A stretch of DNA of 64,000 nucleotides from the NCBI GenBank assembly GCA_009691685.1, contig SIAU01000001.1:54780-118779 (forward strand). Direction: 5' to 3'. The translations under genes were made by a program, and so were the position numbers. This DNA is from Opitutales bacterium (lineage in GTDB: Bacteria; Verrucomicrobiota; Verrucomicrobiia; Opitutales; UBA953). A model generated the notes under the pieces. It saw nothing but the letters and a program-made list of their open reading frames with translations. It had not been told where the DNA came from and ran no database searches. Each line of letters starts with the position of its first letter. Position 1 is the first letter of the stretch. Below, in pieces: positions 9,163-18,139 of the stretch.

Positions 9163-12100
9163 ATGAAAGTGGCGTCACACCGAGCCTTTACGGGCGTACC
9201 TTCGTACGCTTGGCCGGCTTGTGCCTTTTCAGAAAGTAATAATCACTCCGTCGTTGTCTTCCTCGCCTCAAATTTAGGCGCGGCGGAAACCTTAGTCGAA
9301 GAAACCGCCCAACTGCTGCAAATTCTGAAAGGTATCAAAGCAACCGCTAAGACATTAACGGAATCGGATGCTGTGGTTCCAGTCTTTGAAGCCGATTGTG
9401 ATTTGTTAGGCGTGCTGACCGCCATTCGTCATGGAAGTCATACTCCCGAAAATCCTCTATTCATTGCGTGTACGCCAGGAGCTATCACACGGTTAGCACC
9501 CTCAGCCGCTGAATCAGATAAAAAAGAATTAATTATTCGAAAAGGTGAGCGTATTTCGCTTCGAGACGTTGCTGTAAAACTTTCAGCCGATTTTGGTTAC
9601 GCCCACGAATCGCTTTGTGAGCAGCCCGGCGAATACGCCCTGCGGGGCGGGATTCTCGATGTCTACCCGATCAATGGACAAATGCCGGTGCGGATTGATT
9701 TATTTGGTGATGTGGTTGAGTCGCTCCGACCCTTCGATCCGTCGACTCAGAAAAGCGAGGGCGAGATTAACAGCGTCGTGATTTGTGCACCGCGCGAGGA
9801 CAGTTCCACGCCATTCGACTCGCCGTTTTTTACCCACCTGCCTGCTCAAAGTTTAGTCATCGGAATCAATCAGGTTTTTTCGGACCCCATCTGCGTACCT
9901 TTAGTTAAAAGTTCACCCGCACTCTTAGCGTTAGAAGAAACCGATGAAGTTGAAGCGGGTTGGGAAGTTCATAATATTGAATGTGCACCCGCCGAATCGC
10001 TTTTAATTGGTAAGTCACAAGATTCCACTCAAACACGGAGCGAGTTATTAAAGCAGGTGAGTAGCCTAACTCGCCAAGGTCAGATTTGTCTTTTAACCGG
10101 AGACACTCAGGGCTCAACGGAACGCATTGAAGCGGATGTAAAATCTTTAGACTTACCTAAATTCAAACCACAAATTTTATCCGCGCGCTTCAGCGGAGGC
10201 GTCATCATTAAGTCTGGCTCGCTCGCTGGAGCGTTGAGTAAAGGGCTAGTTTTATTAACTGAACGAGAACTCTTCGGTCGAAAAAAACGCCCACTCGCCA
10301 GTCTTCCGCGAAGACGAACCGCCATTCAAGCAGCGGTCGGTCGAGCCTTAGATTTTGGTGAAATCGTCAACGGCGATGCCCTCGTTCACGCGACTCAAGG
10401 TATTTGTTTATTTCGCGGAATTAAACCTTTCGAAAATCGTGGACGCATTGAAGATTATATTTCGCTGGAATTTGCGAACAAAGCGCAACTCCACCTTCCG
10501 CTTCGTGAGTCACATTTAATCTCGCGTTATGTGGGCATGGGTAATGCCGCACCCAAACTTTCGAAATTAGGTGGCGGCAGTTGGGAGCGTTCCCGCAAAG
10601 CCGTAGAAAAAGCTACCGCAGATTTGGCGGCCCAACTTTTAGCCCTTCAGGCCGAGCGTTCGACTAAGCCAGGTATTGTGCATCCACGGGATGATGAGAA
10701 TTCTTGGATGGGTGAATTTGAACGTTCGTTCCCACACCAAGAAACGCCCGATCAATCTAAAGCCATTAAGGAAACTAAGGCTGACATGGAGCGATCCACC
10801 CCGATGGATCGATTAATCAGTGGGGATGTGGGCTTTGGTAAAACTGAAGTCGCCCTGCGTGCCGCCTTTAAGTGCGTCGTGGGTGGACGACAAGTAGCCA
10901 TCCTCGCACCGACTACGGTACTCGCACAACAACACTACGAAACCTTTCGCGAGCGGTTGAGTCGTTGGCCAGTGAGCGTCGAACTGCTCAGTGGATTTAG
11001 AACCGCTAAACAAAAAGCGCAGGTTCGCGAGCAGGCGAATTTAGGGCTCGTCGATATCGTCGTTGGCACGCACGCCCTGCTCTCTGATGGCACAAATTTT
11101 TCGAAATTAGGATTGGTGATTATTGATGAAGAACATCGCTTCGGCGTCGTTCATAAAGAAAAACTCAAAAGATTGCGTACCGAAGTTGATGTGCTCGCCA
11201 TGAGTGCGACCCCGATTCCGCGAACCCTTTATTTAGCGCTGCTCGGAGCGCGAGATTTGAGCGTCATTGAAACACCACCACGAGAACGCCTACCCATCCG
11301 AACCCTCGTAAAAAGCTACGATGAAAAAACCGTACGCGACGCCGTGCTGGCGGAGTTAAGTCGCGGTGGACAGGTCTTCTATCTCCATAATCGAGTAGAA
11401 ACCATTCAGGCGGTGGCAGAGCGACTAAAAGCCTTAATTCCAAAGGCTAAAATCGTTGTCGGACACGGCCAAATGGGCGCTGGGCAACTGGAAGAAACCA
11501 TGGCGGCCTTCGTCGCCGGCGAATTCGATGTCCTCGTTTGCACCACGATTATTGAAACCGGATTAGATATTCCTAACTGCAACACGCTCATCATCGAAGG
11601 GGCTGATCGCTTTGGGTTAGCTCAACTTTATCAACTGCGCGGACGCATTGGTCGATTCAATCGACAAGCTTATGCCTATTTATTTTTACACCGACATTCA
11701 GAATTAGTGGAAAGTGCCCGACGACGGCTTTCGGCCATCCGCCAGTACAATCAACTCGGAGCGGGCTTTCGGATTGCTATGCGTGATCTCGAGTTACGAG
11801 GTGCTGGAAATATTTTAGGGGCTGAACAAAGCGGACATATCGCCCTCGTTGGCTTTGAACTCTATTGTCAATTGCTCCGCCGGAGTGTCGCTAAAATTAA
11901 GGGCGAGAAGGTTGGCTGGGCGGAGCGTTGTGAAATTAATTGTGATTTCATTTCACATGCTGATGTCATTCAGAACGAGAACTACGGAAACTCCGACGAG
12001 AGCGGCCTTCTCACGGCGACCCTGCCCGGGGCATGGATACCCGAGACGCGCCTGAGAATTGAAGCCTTTCGGAAAATTGCCCTCGCCAATCATCTTGATG

Positions 12101-12390
12101 AATTAAAAGAAATCCGAGCGCAGCTCCTTGACCGCTATGGACGTCTGCCCCCGGAGGCAGATGCCTTGCTCAAGATTACCGAAATCCGTTGCTTAGCCGA
12201 AATCAAAGGGGTTACATCGATTACAACGGAAGACGCCACTCTGCGTTGCAAACAAGTGGTTCTGGGCGGAAAAAGCGAACTGATCTTAATTGGAAATCGC
12301 TTTCCCCGCTTGACCGCAAGGGAGCCCCTACGGAAACTCACAGAAATTCGCAGTTTCCTCTCGCGACTCTCCTCACCTCCTAGTTCATGA
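9163..12390 (+). CDS. mfd: Transcription-repair coupling factor Mfd
   Basis: 1075 aa; RecG-like translocase motifs GDVGFGKTEVALRAAFK, IIDEEHRFGV, TIIETGLDIPNCNTLII, plus UvrB-homology N-terminus and TRCF C-terminus. Confidence 0.96.
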   Translation: MKVASHRAFTGVPSYAWPACAFSESNNHSVVVFLASNLGAAETLVEETAQLLQILKGIKATAKTLTESDAVVPVFEADCDLLGVLTAIRHGSHTPENPLFIACTPGAITRLAPSAAESDKKELIIRKGERISLRDVAVKLSADFGYAHESLCEQPGEYALRGGILDVYPINGQMPVRIDLFGDVVESLRPFDPSTQKSEGEINSVVICAPREDSSTPFDSPFFTHLPAQSLVIGINQVFSDPICVPLVKSSPALLALEETDEVEAGWEVHNIECAPAESLLIGKSQDSTQTRSELLKQVSSLTRQGQICLLTGDTQGSTERIEADVKSLDLPKFKPQILSARFSGGVIIKSGSLAGALSKGLVLLTERELFGRKKRPLASLPRRRTAIQAAVGRALDFGEIVNGDALVHATQGICLFRGIKPFENRGRIEDYISLEFANKAQLHLPLRESHLISRYVGMGNAAPKLSKLGGGSWERSRKAVEKATADLAAQLLALQAERSTKPGIVHPRDDENSWMGEFERSFPHQETPDQSKAIKETKADMERSTPMDRLISGDVGFGKTEVALRAAFKCVVGGRQVAILAPTTVLAQQHYETFRERLSRWPVSVELLSGFRTAKQKAQVREQANLGLVDIVVGTHALLSDGTNFSKLGLVIIDEEHRFGVVHKEKLKRLRTEVDVLAMSATPIPRTLYLALLGARDLSVIETPPRERLPIRTLVKSYDEKTVRDAVLAELSRGGQVFYLHNRVETIQAVAERLKALIPKAKIVVGHGQMGAGQLEETMAAFVAGEFDVLVCTTIIETGLDIPNCNTLIIEGADRFGLAQLYQLRGRIGRFNRQAYAYLFLHRHSELVESARRRLSAIRQYNQLGAGFRIAMRDLELRGAGNILGAEQSGHIALVGFELYCQLLRRSVAKIKGEKVGWAERCEINCDFISHADVIQNENYGNSDESGLLTATLPGAWIPETRLRIEAFRKIALANHLDELKEIRAQLLDRYGRLPPEADALLKITEIRCLAEIKGVTSITTEDATLRCKQVVLGGKSELILIGNRFPRLTAREPLRKLTEIRSFLSRLSSPPSS

Positions 12391-13502
12391 AAATTTCCAC
12401 CCTCTTTTTTCTGCTCTCAGTTTTTTGGGTCAACCTTGGCGCTGCCGAAAATAGTCCTGCCGCGGCACCGACTCCTCCGGTTAAAGAAAAAAGCCTAGAA
12501 GAAATTGCCGCCCAGCGTTGGACCGAAATGAACACGGAAAGAATTGCGGCCAGTGCGGACGGAAAGCCCGTCACTCTTTCAGAAATTCGTCAACAGATCA
12601 CCCCGTTCCTTAAAGAAATTAGAACCAAGACTGGAAATGATAATGATTTCAATAAAGCGATTGATGATCTCGCCGACGAAATCTTAAATCAGATTGCGGA
12701 TCGTCAGTTAGTGATTGCTGATTTCAGAAATAATATGGGGAAAATTCCGGCGAGCTATGTCGATGCCGACATCGAAGACACCGTCCGCCGAGACTTTGGG
12801 GGCGATCGCAATCGATTCGTGGCCGCATTACGCACGCAGGGCCTCACCCCCTTAAGCTACCGCAAACAAATTGAAGACCGCATCACTTTTGAATACATGA
12901 TTGGACAGATTCGTCGCAGTGCAATCAACGTAGGGCCCGGAAGCATTTTAGAATACTTCAATAAACACCAAGCGGAGTTTACTCATAAAGAAGTTATTAA
13001 TTTTCGCCAAATCACGATCAATCAAGGGGCGGCCGAAAGTGTCACCGAAGCGAAAAATCGCGCCGAGGCTTGGGCGGTGGCGTTGAATGACTCGGGCAAG
13101 ATCGCTCCCACTTTAGCCCAGTATAAAATTAGCCCACGCACCAAAGCGACCCCGAGTACCTTTACCGAGATTGCGGAATTAGTGAGCGAAGACGACTATG
13201 CGAGCAAAGGCGGAAACGTCGGCTGGAAATCTCTCGATGAATTAAATGAACGCGTCGTCACGGAATTAAAGAAACTGAAAGACGGCGAAATTTCCGGCTG
13301 TTTACAGTTTGATTTACCAGGTGGAAAATCCGTTTGGTTTATCTTAAAACGGGAAGGCTATAAACCGGCAGGCCCTGATACTTTAGATGATGCGTTAGTT
13401 CGTGATACGATTGAAAATCGGGTTCGGGCTGAAGCGATGAAGGTGGCGGTCGATGAATGGCTGAAAGAACTACGGGCGAAAAATCACGTTGAGGTAAAAT
13501 GA
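12387..13502 (+). CDS. SurA-like periplasmic chaperone / peptidylprolyl isomerase
   Basis: Signal peptide, SurA N-like helical region, parvulin-like core (GGNVGWKSLDELNERVVTELKKLKDGEIS). Confidence 0.8.
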   Translation: MKISTLFFLLSVFWVNLGAAENSPAAAPTPPVKEKSLEEIAAQRWTEMNTERIAASADGKPVTLSEIRQQITPFLKEIRTKTGNDNDFNKAIDDLADEILNQIADRQLVIADFRNNMGKIPASYVDADIEDTVRRDFGGDRNRFVAALRTQGLTPLSYRKQIEDRITFEYMIGQIRRSAINVGPGSILEYFNKHQAEFTHKEVINFRQITINQGAAESVTEAKNRAEAWAVALNDSGKIAPTLAQYKISPRTKATPSTFTEIAELVSEDDYASKGGNVGWKSLDELNERVVTELKKLKDGEISGCLQFDLPGGKSVWFILKREGYKPAGPDTLDDALVRDTIENRVRAEAMKVAVDEWLKELRAKNHVEVK

Positions 13503-14974
13503 CGGAAGACTCTCCAGCCTATCGCTGCCGAGCTTTTCCGGAGCGAGCAGCTGGGGTGCTTCTTCATCTCACCGCCTTGCCCGGCTCAGGTCCCGTCGGC
13601 TCCTTAGGCGCAGAAGCGAGACACTTTATCGATTTCCTTGCGCAGGCCGGATTTACCTGGTGGCAGATTTGTCCACTGGGCCCAACGGGGTATGGCGATT
13701 CGCCCTATCAAGCCCTCTCGGTATTCGCCGGAAACCCTTATTTATTAGACTTAAATGATTTAAGCAAAAGAGGACTACTGACCGACTTCGAAGTTAAAAC
13801 TCTGCAACGCGGAGATGAAACTAAGGTCAACTATGGCAGACTCTGGGAAGAGCTACGTCCGTTACTCGCACTGGCAGCAGAGCGCGGCGTAAAACTTTAT
13901 CAAAATAATCACGCATTCCTTTCATTCTGTCAGCGTGAGCACCCCTGGTTAGCTGATTGGTGTAATTTTTCAGCACTCCGCGAACAAAATCTTTTTACCA
14001 GCCCCGAGCACTGGAAAATTAAGGAGATTGATTCGTCGTTAGCGCAAGGCGCCGCCGTGCTCCAATTTATTTTCTCGGAGCAGTGGAGTGAGCTTAAAAA
14101 GTACGCCGCTAAGCACGGTGTAAAATTATTAGGCGATGAGCCAATTTATGTTTCAGATGACGGCTGTGATCGGTGGGCCCATCCCGAACTCTTCCAATTA
14201 AACGAGCACGGAAAACCAGCCTTTGTTGCGGGCGTGCCGCCGGATTATTTTTCAGAGGATGGACAACTTTGGGGGAACCCACTCTACGATTGGGCACGTC
14301 ATGCGGCTGATGGATTTCAATGGTGGCGGGCCAGAGTCCATCACGACCTCAATTTATTTGAGGCCGTAAGAATTGATCATTTTCGAGGGATACACGATTA
14401 TTGGCGCGTGCCAGCGCAGGCAAAAAATGCACGTGGCGGACAATGGTGTACGGGGCCGGATATCGATTTCATCAAAGCACTGGGCGATTTACCACTGGTC
14501 GCAGAAGATCTTGGATTACTATCTCCTGGCGTTGAAATTCTTCGTCAAAAATCAAAACTTCCTGGCATGTCAGTCATTCAATTCGGTTTTAGTGAGATTG
14601 AAGGAAATCCCCACCACCCCAAAAATATTACGGCCGACCGCGTGGTTTACACCGGCACCCATGATAATGACACGCTTAAAGGTTGGCTGAAAGATTGTTC
14701 CGAGAAAGAACGGGCACACTTAAATCCCTTTATCAAAAATTCTGCGAATCCCATTGCGACACTCATTACCATTGCCTTGGATTCTGATGCCATTTGTGCC
14801 ATCATTCCTGCTCAAGATTTATTAGAGTTAGATAGCGAAAACCGATTCAATACTCCGGGGCACGCCCAAGGTAACTGGAGCTGGAGAATGAGTGATCAAG
14901 ATTTAGTGAATCTCTTTACGCAGGTAGAAAACTGGCAGTTACGATTAGCTAAATCCGAACGTACTAGCGTGTAA
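13499..14974 (+). CDS. malQ: 4-alpha-glucanotransferase (GH77)
   Basis: RAAGVLLHLTALPGSGPVGSLGAEARHFIDFLAQAGFTWWQICPLGPTGYGDSPYQ...VRIDHFRGI...LVAEDLG. Confidence 0.96.
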   Translation: MTEDSPAYRCRAFPERAAGVLLHLTALPGSGPVGSLGAEARHFIDFLAQAGFTWWQICPLGPTGYGDSPYQALSVFAGNPYLLDLNDLSKRGLLTDFEVKTLQRGDETKVNYGRLWEELRPLLALAAERGVKLYQNNHAFLSFCQREHPWLADWCNFSALREQNLFTSPEHWKIKEIDSSLAQGAAVLQFIFSEQWSELKKYAAKHGVKLLGDEPIYVSDDGCDRWAHPELFQLNEHGKPAFVAGVPPDYFSEDGQLWGNPLYDWARHAADGFQWWRARVHHDLNLFEAVRIDHFRGIHDYWRVPAQAKNARGGQWCTGPDIDFIKALGDLPLVAEDLGLLSPGVEILRQKSKLPGMSVIQFGFSEIEGNPHHPKNITADRVVYTGTHDNDTLKGWLKDCSEKERAHLNPFIKNSANPIATLITIALDSDAICAIIPAQDLLELDSENRFNTPGHAQGNWSWRMSDQDLVNLFTQVENWQLRLAKSERTSV

Positions 14975-16640
14975 GGCGACGGTATTTCGGGCGACGCGGG
15001 GTGTCCGAATCTACGCCCAAACGACGGCGACGATCTTCTAAGTAATCGCCGTAATTACCTTCGTGCCAGACGACTTTTCCATCGTCTTCAAAGGCTAAAA
15101 TGTGCGTGGCCACCCGATCTAGGAACCAGCGATCGTGAGAGATTACGACAACACATCCCGCGAAACCTTCGAGCGCATCTTCGAGGGCTCGGATGGTGTT
15201 GACGTCTAAATCATTCGTCGGTTCATCGAGTAAAATCACATTCGCGCCCGACTTAATTAAGCGAGCTAAGTGAATACGATTACGTTCACCACCAGACATT
15301 AAGCCGACTTTTCTTTGTTGTACATCGCCGGTAAAACCAAAACGAGCAGCGTAAGCGCGAGCCGGAACTAAAATTTTTCCGAGGTGTACCATTTCTTGTC
15401 CATCAGAAATAGCTTCCCAGACAGGCTTATCAGCGGGCAACGCATCGCGCGTTTGATCGACGAGGGCTAGCTTAACCGTATCGCCCACCGTAATCGTACC
15501 GCGGTCAGGTTTTTCTTGTCCGGTGATTAAACGAAAGAGGGTTGTTTTGCCCACGCCATTGGGTCCGATAATTCCAACAATACCACCGGCGGGTAAAGTG
15601 AAGTTCAAATCTTCGAATAAAATTCTGTCACCGTAGGATTTCATTAAACCCTTTGCGTCAATGACCGCTCCGCCTAAACGCGGACCAGGAGGAATCCAGA
15701 TTTCGGCATTCTTTTCAATCTGTACTTGGTCTTGCGTGAGCATCTGCTCGTAAGATCGCAAGCGCGCCTTGTTTTTGGCCACACGAGCCTTAGGTGACGA
15801 ACCAGCCCATTCTCTTTCTCTCTCCATCGTACGCTGACGAGCGCTCGATGTTTTTTCTTCCGTGGCGAGACGAATGCGTTTTTGTTCAAGCCAGGATGAA
15901 TAATTCCCCTTCCACGGGACGCCACGTCCACGATCCAATTCTAAAATCCAACCGGCTACATTATCTAAAAAGTATCGATCGTGCGTAATCGCAATCACCG
16001 TGCCTTTATAATTTTTTAAATGACGTTCGAGCCAGGCGACCGTATCGGCATCGAGGTGATTAGTCGGCTCATCGAGTAGCAAAACATCAGGCTCCATTAA
16101 TAACAAACGGCACAAGGCAACGCGTCGCTTTTCGCCGCCCGACAAACTGGAGACGACGGCTTCGGCAGGGGGACAGCGAAGGGCTTCCATGGCCATCTCA
16201 ATTCGAGCGTCGAGATCCCAGCCGCCGCGCGTATCGAGAATCGCTTGGATCTCCGCTTGGCGGGCGAGAATTTTTTCCTGCTCCTTGGCGTCATCGGTTT
16301 CCGACACCTTAACAAAAGTATCATCGTATTCTTCGAGTAAACCTTTCATCTCCATCACGGCTTCTTTAACATTTTCGGCGACGGTTTTATCTTCGGCGAG
16401 GCGGGGCTCTTGCGCGAGATAGCCGACGGTGTATCCAGGAACTCGATTAATTTCTCCGTCAAATTCCTTATCCTCACCGGCCATGATTTTTAGTAAGGTG
16501 GATTTGCCTGAGCCGTTTAAACCCAGCACCCCAATCTTCGCTCCCCAAAAGTAGGAAAGTGAAATATCGCGAAAGACCGGTTTCTTTTCAAAATGCTTGG
16601 TCACACCCGTCATCGTGAAAATTACTTTTTCGTCTGCCAT
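14964..16640 (-). CDS. ettA: ABC-F protein EttA (energy-dependent translational throttle)
   Basis: Two ABC domains (GLNGSGKSTLLKIMAG, GPNGVGKTTLFRLITG), LSGGEKRRVALCRLL, ABC-F linker. Confidence 0.93.
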   Translation of the reverse strand: MADEKVIFTMTGVTKHFEKKPVFRDISLSYFWGAKIGVLGLNGSGKSTLLKIMAGEDKEFDGEINRVPGYTVGYLAQEPRLAEDKTVAENVKEAVMEMKGLLEEYDDTFVKVSETDDAKEQEKILARQAEIQAILDTRGGWDLDARIEMAMEALRCPPAEAVVSSLSGGEKRRVALCRLLLMEPDVLLLDEPTNHLDADTVAWLERHLKNYKGTVIAITHDRYFLDNVAGWILELDRGRGVPWKGNYSSWLEQKRIRLATEEKTSSARQRTMEREREWAGSSPKARVAKNKARLRSYEQMLTQDQVQIEKNAEIWIPPGPRLGGAVIDAKGLMKSYGDRILFEDLNFTLPAGGIVGIIGPNGVGKTTLFRLITGQEKPDRGTITVGDTVKLALVDQTRDALPADKPVWEAISDGQEMVHLGKILVPARAYAARFGFTGDVQQRKVGLMSGGERNRIHLARLIKSGANVILLDEPTNDLDVNTIRALEDALEGFAGCVVVISHDRWFLDRVATHILAFEDDGKVVWHEGNYGDYLEDRRRRLGVDSDTPRRPKYRRLTR

Positions 16641-16734
16641 AGTCAGATAAGTTCAACCCAAGTGAACCTTGGGGCAAGCGGAACTAGACCATTCCAACCC
16701 TCAAAACGTACCAAAAACGGGGATTTAACATCGC

Positions 16735-16760
16735 TTGACACTGGGTGCCCTCTTTATAAT
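16735..16760 (+). promoter_or_regulatory. Possible sigma70-type promoter upstream of nusA (short 14-nt spacer)
   Basis: TTGACA (16735-16740) and TATAAT (16755-16760), both perfect consensus, but spacing is 14 nt rather than about 17. Confidence 0.45.
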
Positions 16761-16790
16761 AAACATAAGACAGTCACCTTTCATTGAGGT

Positions 16791-16817
16791 GGGTCCATTC
16801 GGGCCCGCTTTTTTTGT
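16791..16817 (+). terminator. Attenuator-like hairpin in nusA leader
   Basis: GTGGGTCC attc GGGCCCGC followed by TTTTTTT, about 30 nt before the nusA ATG. Confidence 0.6.
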
Positions 16818-16847
16818 CCCTAAAATTTCCAACACACCACCACATCC

Positions 16848-18098
16848 ATGAGCGTAGATATCAAACCTTATCTCCAATACCTCGAAAAAGAGAAGCACAT
16901 CCCCAAGAGTGAAGCCTGCGAGTTCATCACCGAAGCGATCAAGGCTTCCGTCGAGAAATCCAACCTCGCTGGTCAAAAAATCGAGGTCGTGGCCAATCCC
17001 GACACCGGCAAGCTCGACGCTTACGCCGTATTCATGGTTACCGACGCCGTTTCCGACCCTCTCCGTGAGATGAATCCGGTCATGGCCATCACTCTCGACG
17101 TCTACGCTCGCGTGGGCGACGAAGTACGCCGCCCGATCGATGTTTCCGAACTCGGACGCATTGCCGCTAAGACCACTCAACAATTATTAAATCAAAAATT
17201 CCGTAAAATCGAAAAAGACCAAGTCTTCAAAGAGTATAAAGACAAAGTCGGTGACATTGTTACGGGCGTAGTCCGTCGTACCGAACGTGGTAACGTCATT
17301 GTTGAATTAAGTTCTGCGGAAGCGGTGCTCACTCGCGCGGAGCGTTGTCAGGGTGAAGAATTCAGAACCGGCGATCGGATTCGCTGCCTCTTAAAAGAAA
17401 TCCGCGAAGACACCCAACGTGGTCGCGAATTTATTCTTTCCCGTGCAGATCCTAATTTCGTACGTCGCTTACTTGAATTAGAAGTCGCCGAAATTGCTGA
17501 TAAAACCGTGAAAATCGCGGCCATGGCACGCGATCCTGGTTACCGTACAAAAATTGCCGTCGACTCGACGGATCCTAAAGTGGATCCCGTTGGTGCGTGC
17601 GTGGGTGCCCGTGGGGCACGCGTTCGGAATATCGTTAAAGAACTTAACGGTGAAAAAATTGATATCATCCGCTGGCATGCGGCTCCCTTACAATTACTGG
17701 AAGAAGCGATTCGCCCTGCGAAACCAAGAAACGTCCATATTGATGAACGCAATAAACTCATCCACTTCGAAGTGAATGAAGACGATATGCGTATCGCCAT
17801 CGGCAGCAAAGGTCGCAACGCCCGCCTCACCTCTAAATTAATGGGCTGGCGCTTAGACATCACCAAGTCGCTCCACGTCGCTGAAAGCGTCGAAGCACAA
17901 CTCGGCGATAAAGCCCTGCGTTTAGCTGCCCAACTCCAACTCTCCCCTGAGCTCGTGGCTAAGTTTATCGGACTCGGAATCGAGAGCGTGGGCGCGTTCG
18001 AAGGCGTCACCGCGGAAGACTTTGCAGGTACTGATTTAACTCCTGACGAAATCAAACTCGTGCTGGATGCGGTCATCAAAGCTAAAGCTTCCAACTAA
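16848..18098 (+). CDS. nusA: Transcription termination/antitermination factor NusA
   Basis: 416 aa; S1/KH architecture, VDPVGACVGARGARVRNIVKELNGEKIDII. Confidence 0.96.
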   Translation: MSVDIKPYLQYLEKEKHIPKSEACEFITEAIKASVEKSNLAGQKIEVVANPDTGKLDAYAVFMVTDAVSDPLREMNPVMAITLDVYARVGDEVRRPIDVSELGRIAAKTTQQLLNQKFRKIEKDQVFKEYKDKVGDIVTGVVRRTERGNVIVELSSAEAVLTRAERCQGEEFRTGDRIRCLLKEIREDTQRGREFILSRADPNFVRRLLELEVAEIADKTVKIAAMARDPGYRTKIAVDSTDPKVDPVGACVGARGARVRNIVKELNGEKIDIIRWHAAPLQLLEEAIRPAKPRNVHIDERNKLIHFEVNEDDMRIAIGSKGRNARLTSKLMGWRLDITKSLHVAESVEAQLGDKALRLAAQLQLSPELVAKFIGLGIESVGAFEGVTAEDFAGTDLTPDEIKLVLDAVIKAKASN

Positions 18099-18139
18099 AA
18101 TCTAAAGATTTCTTTAAACCGATTTCACCTAGTTAGCTT

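Noticed and set aside
17540-18094. 184-aa antisense ORF over nusA
   Set aside because: Same shadow-frame reasoning; NusA on the plus strand is unambiguous.
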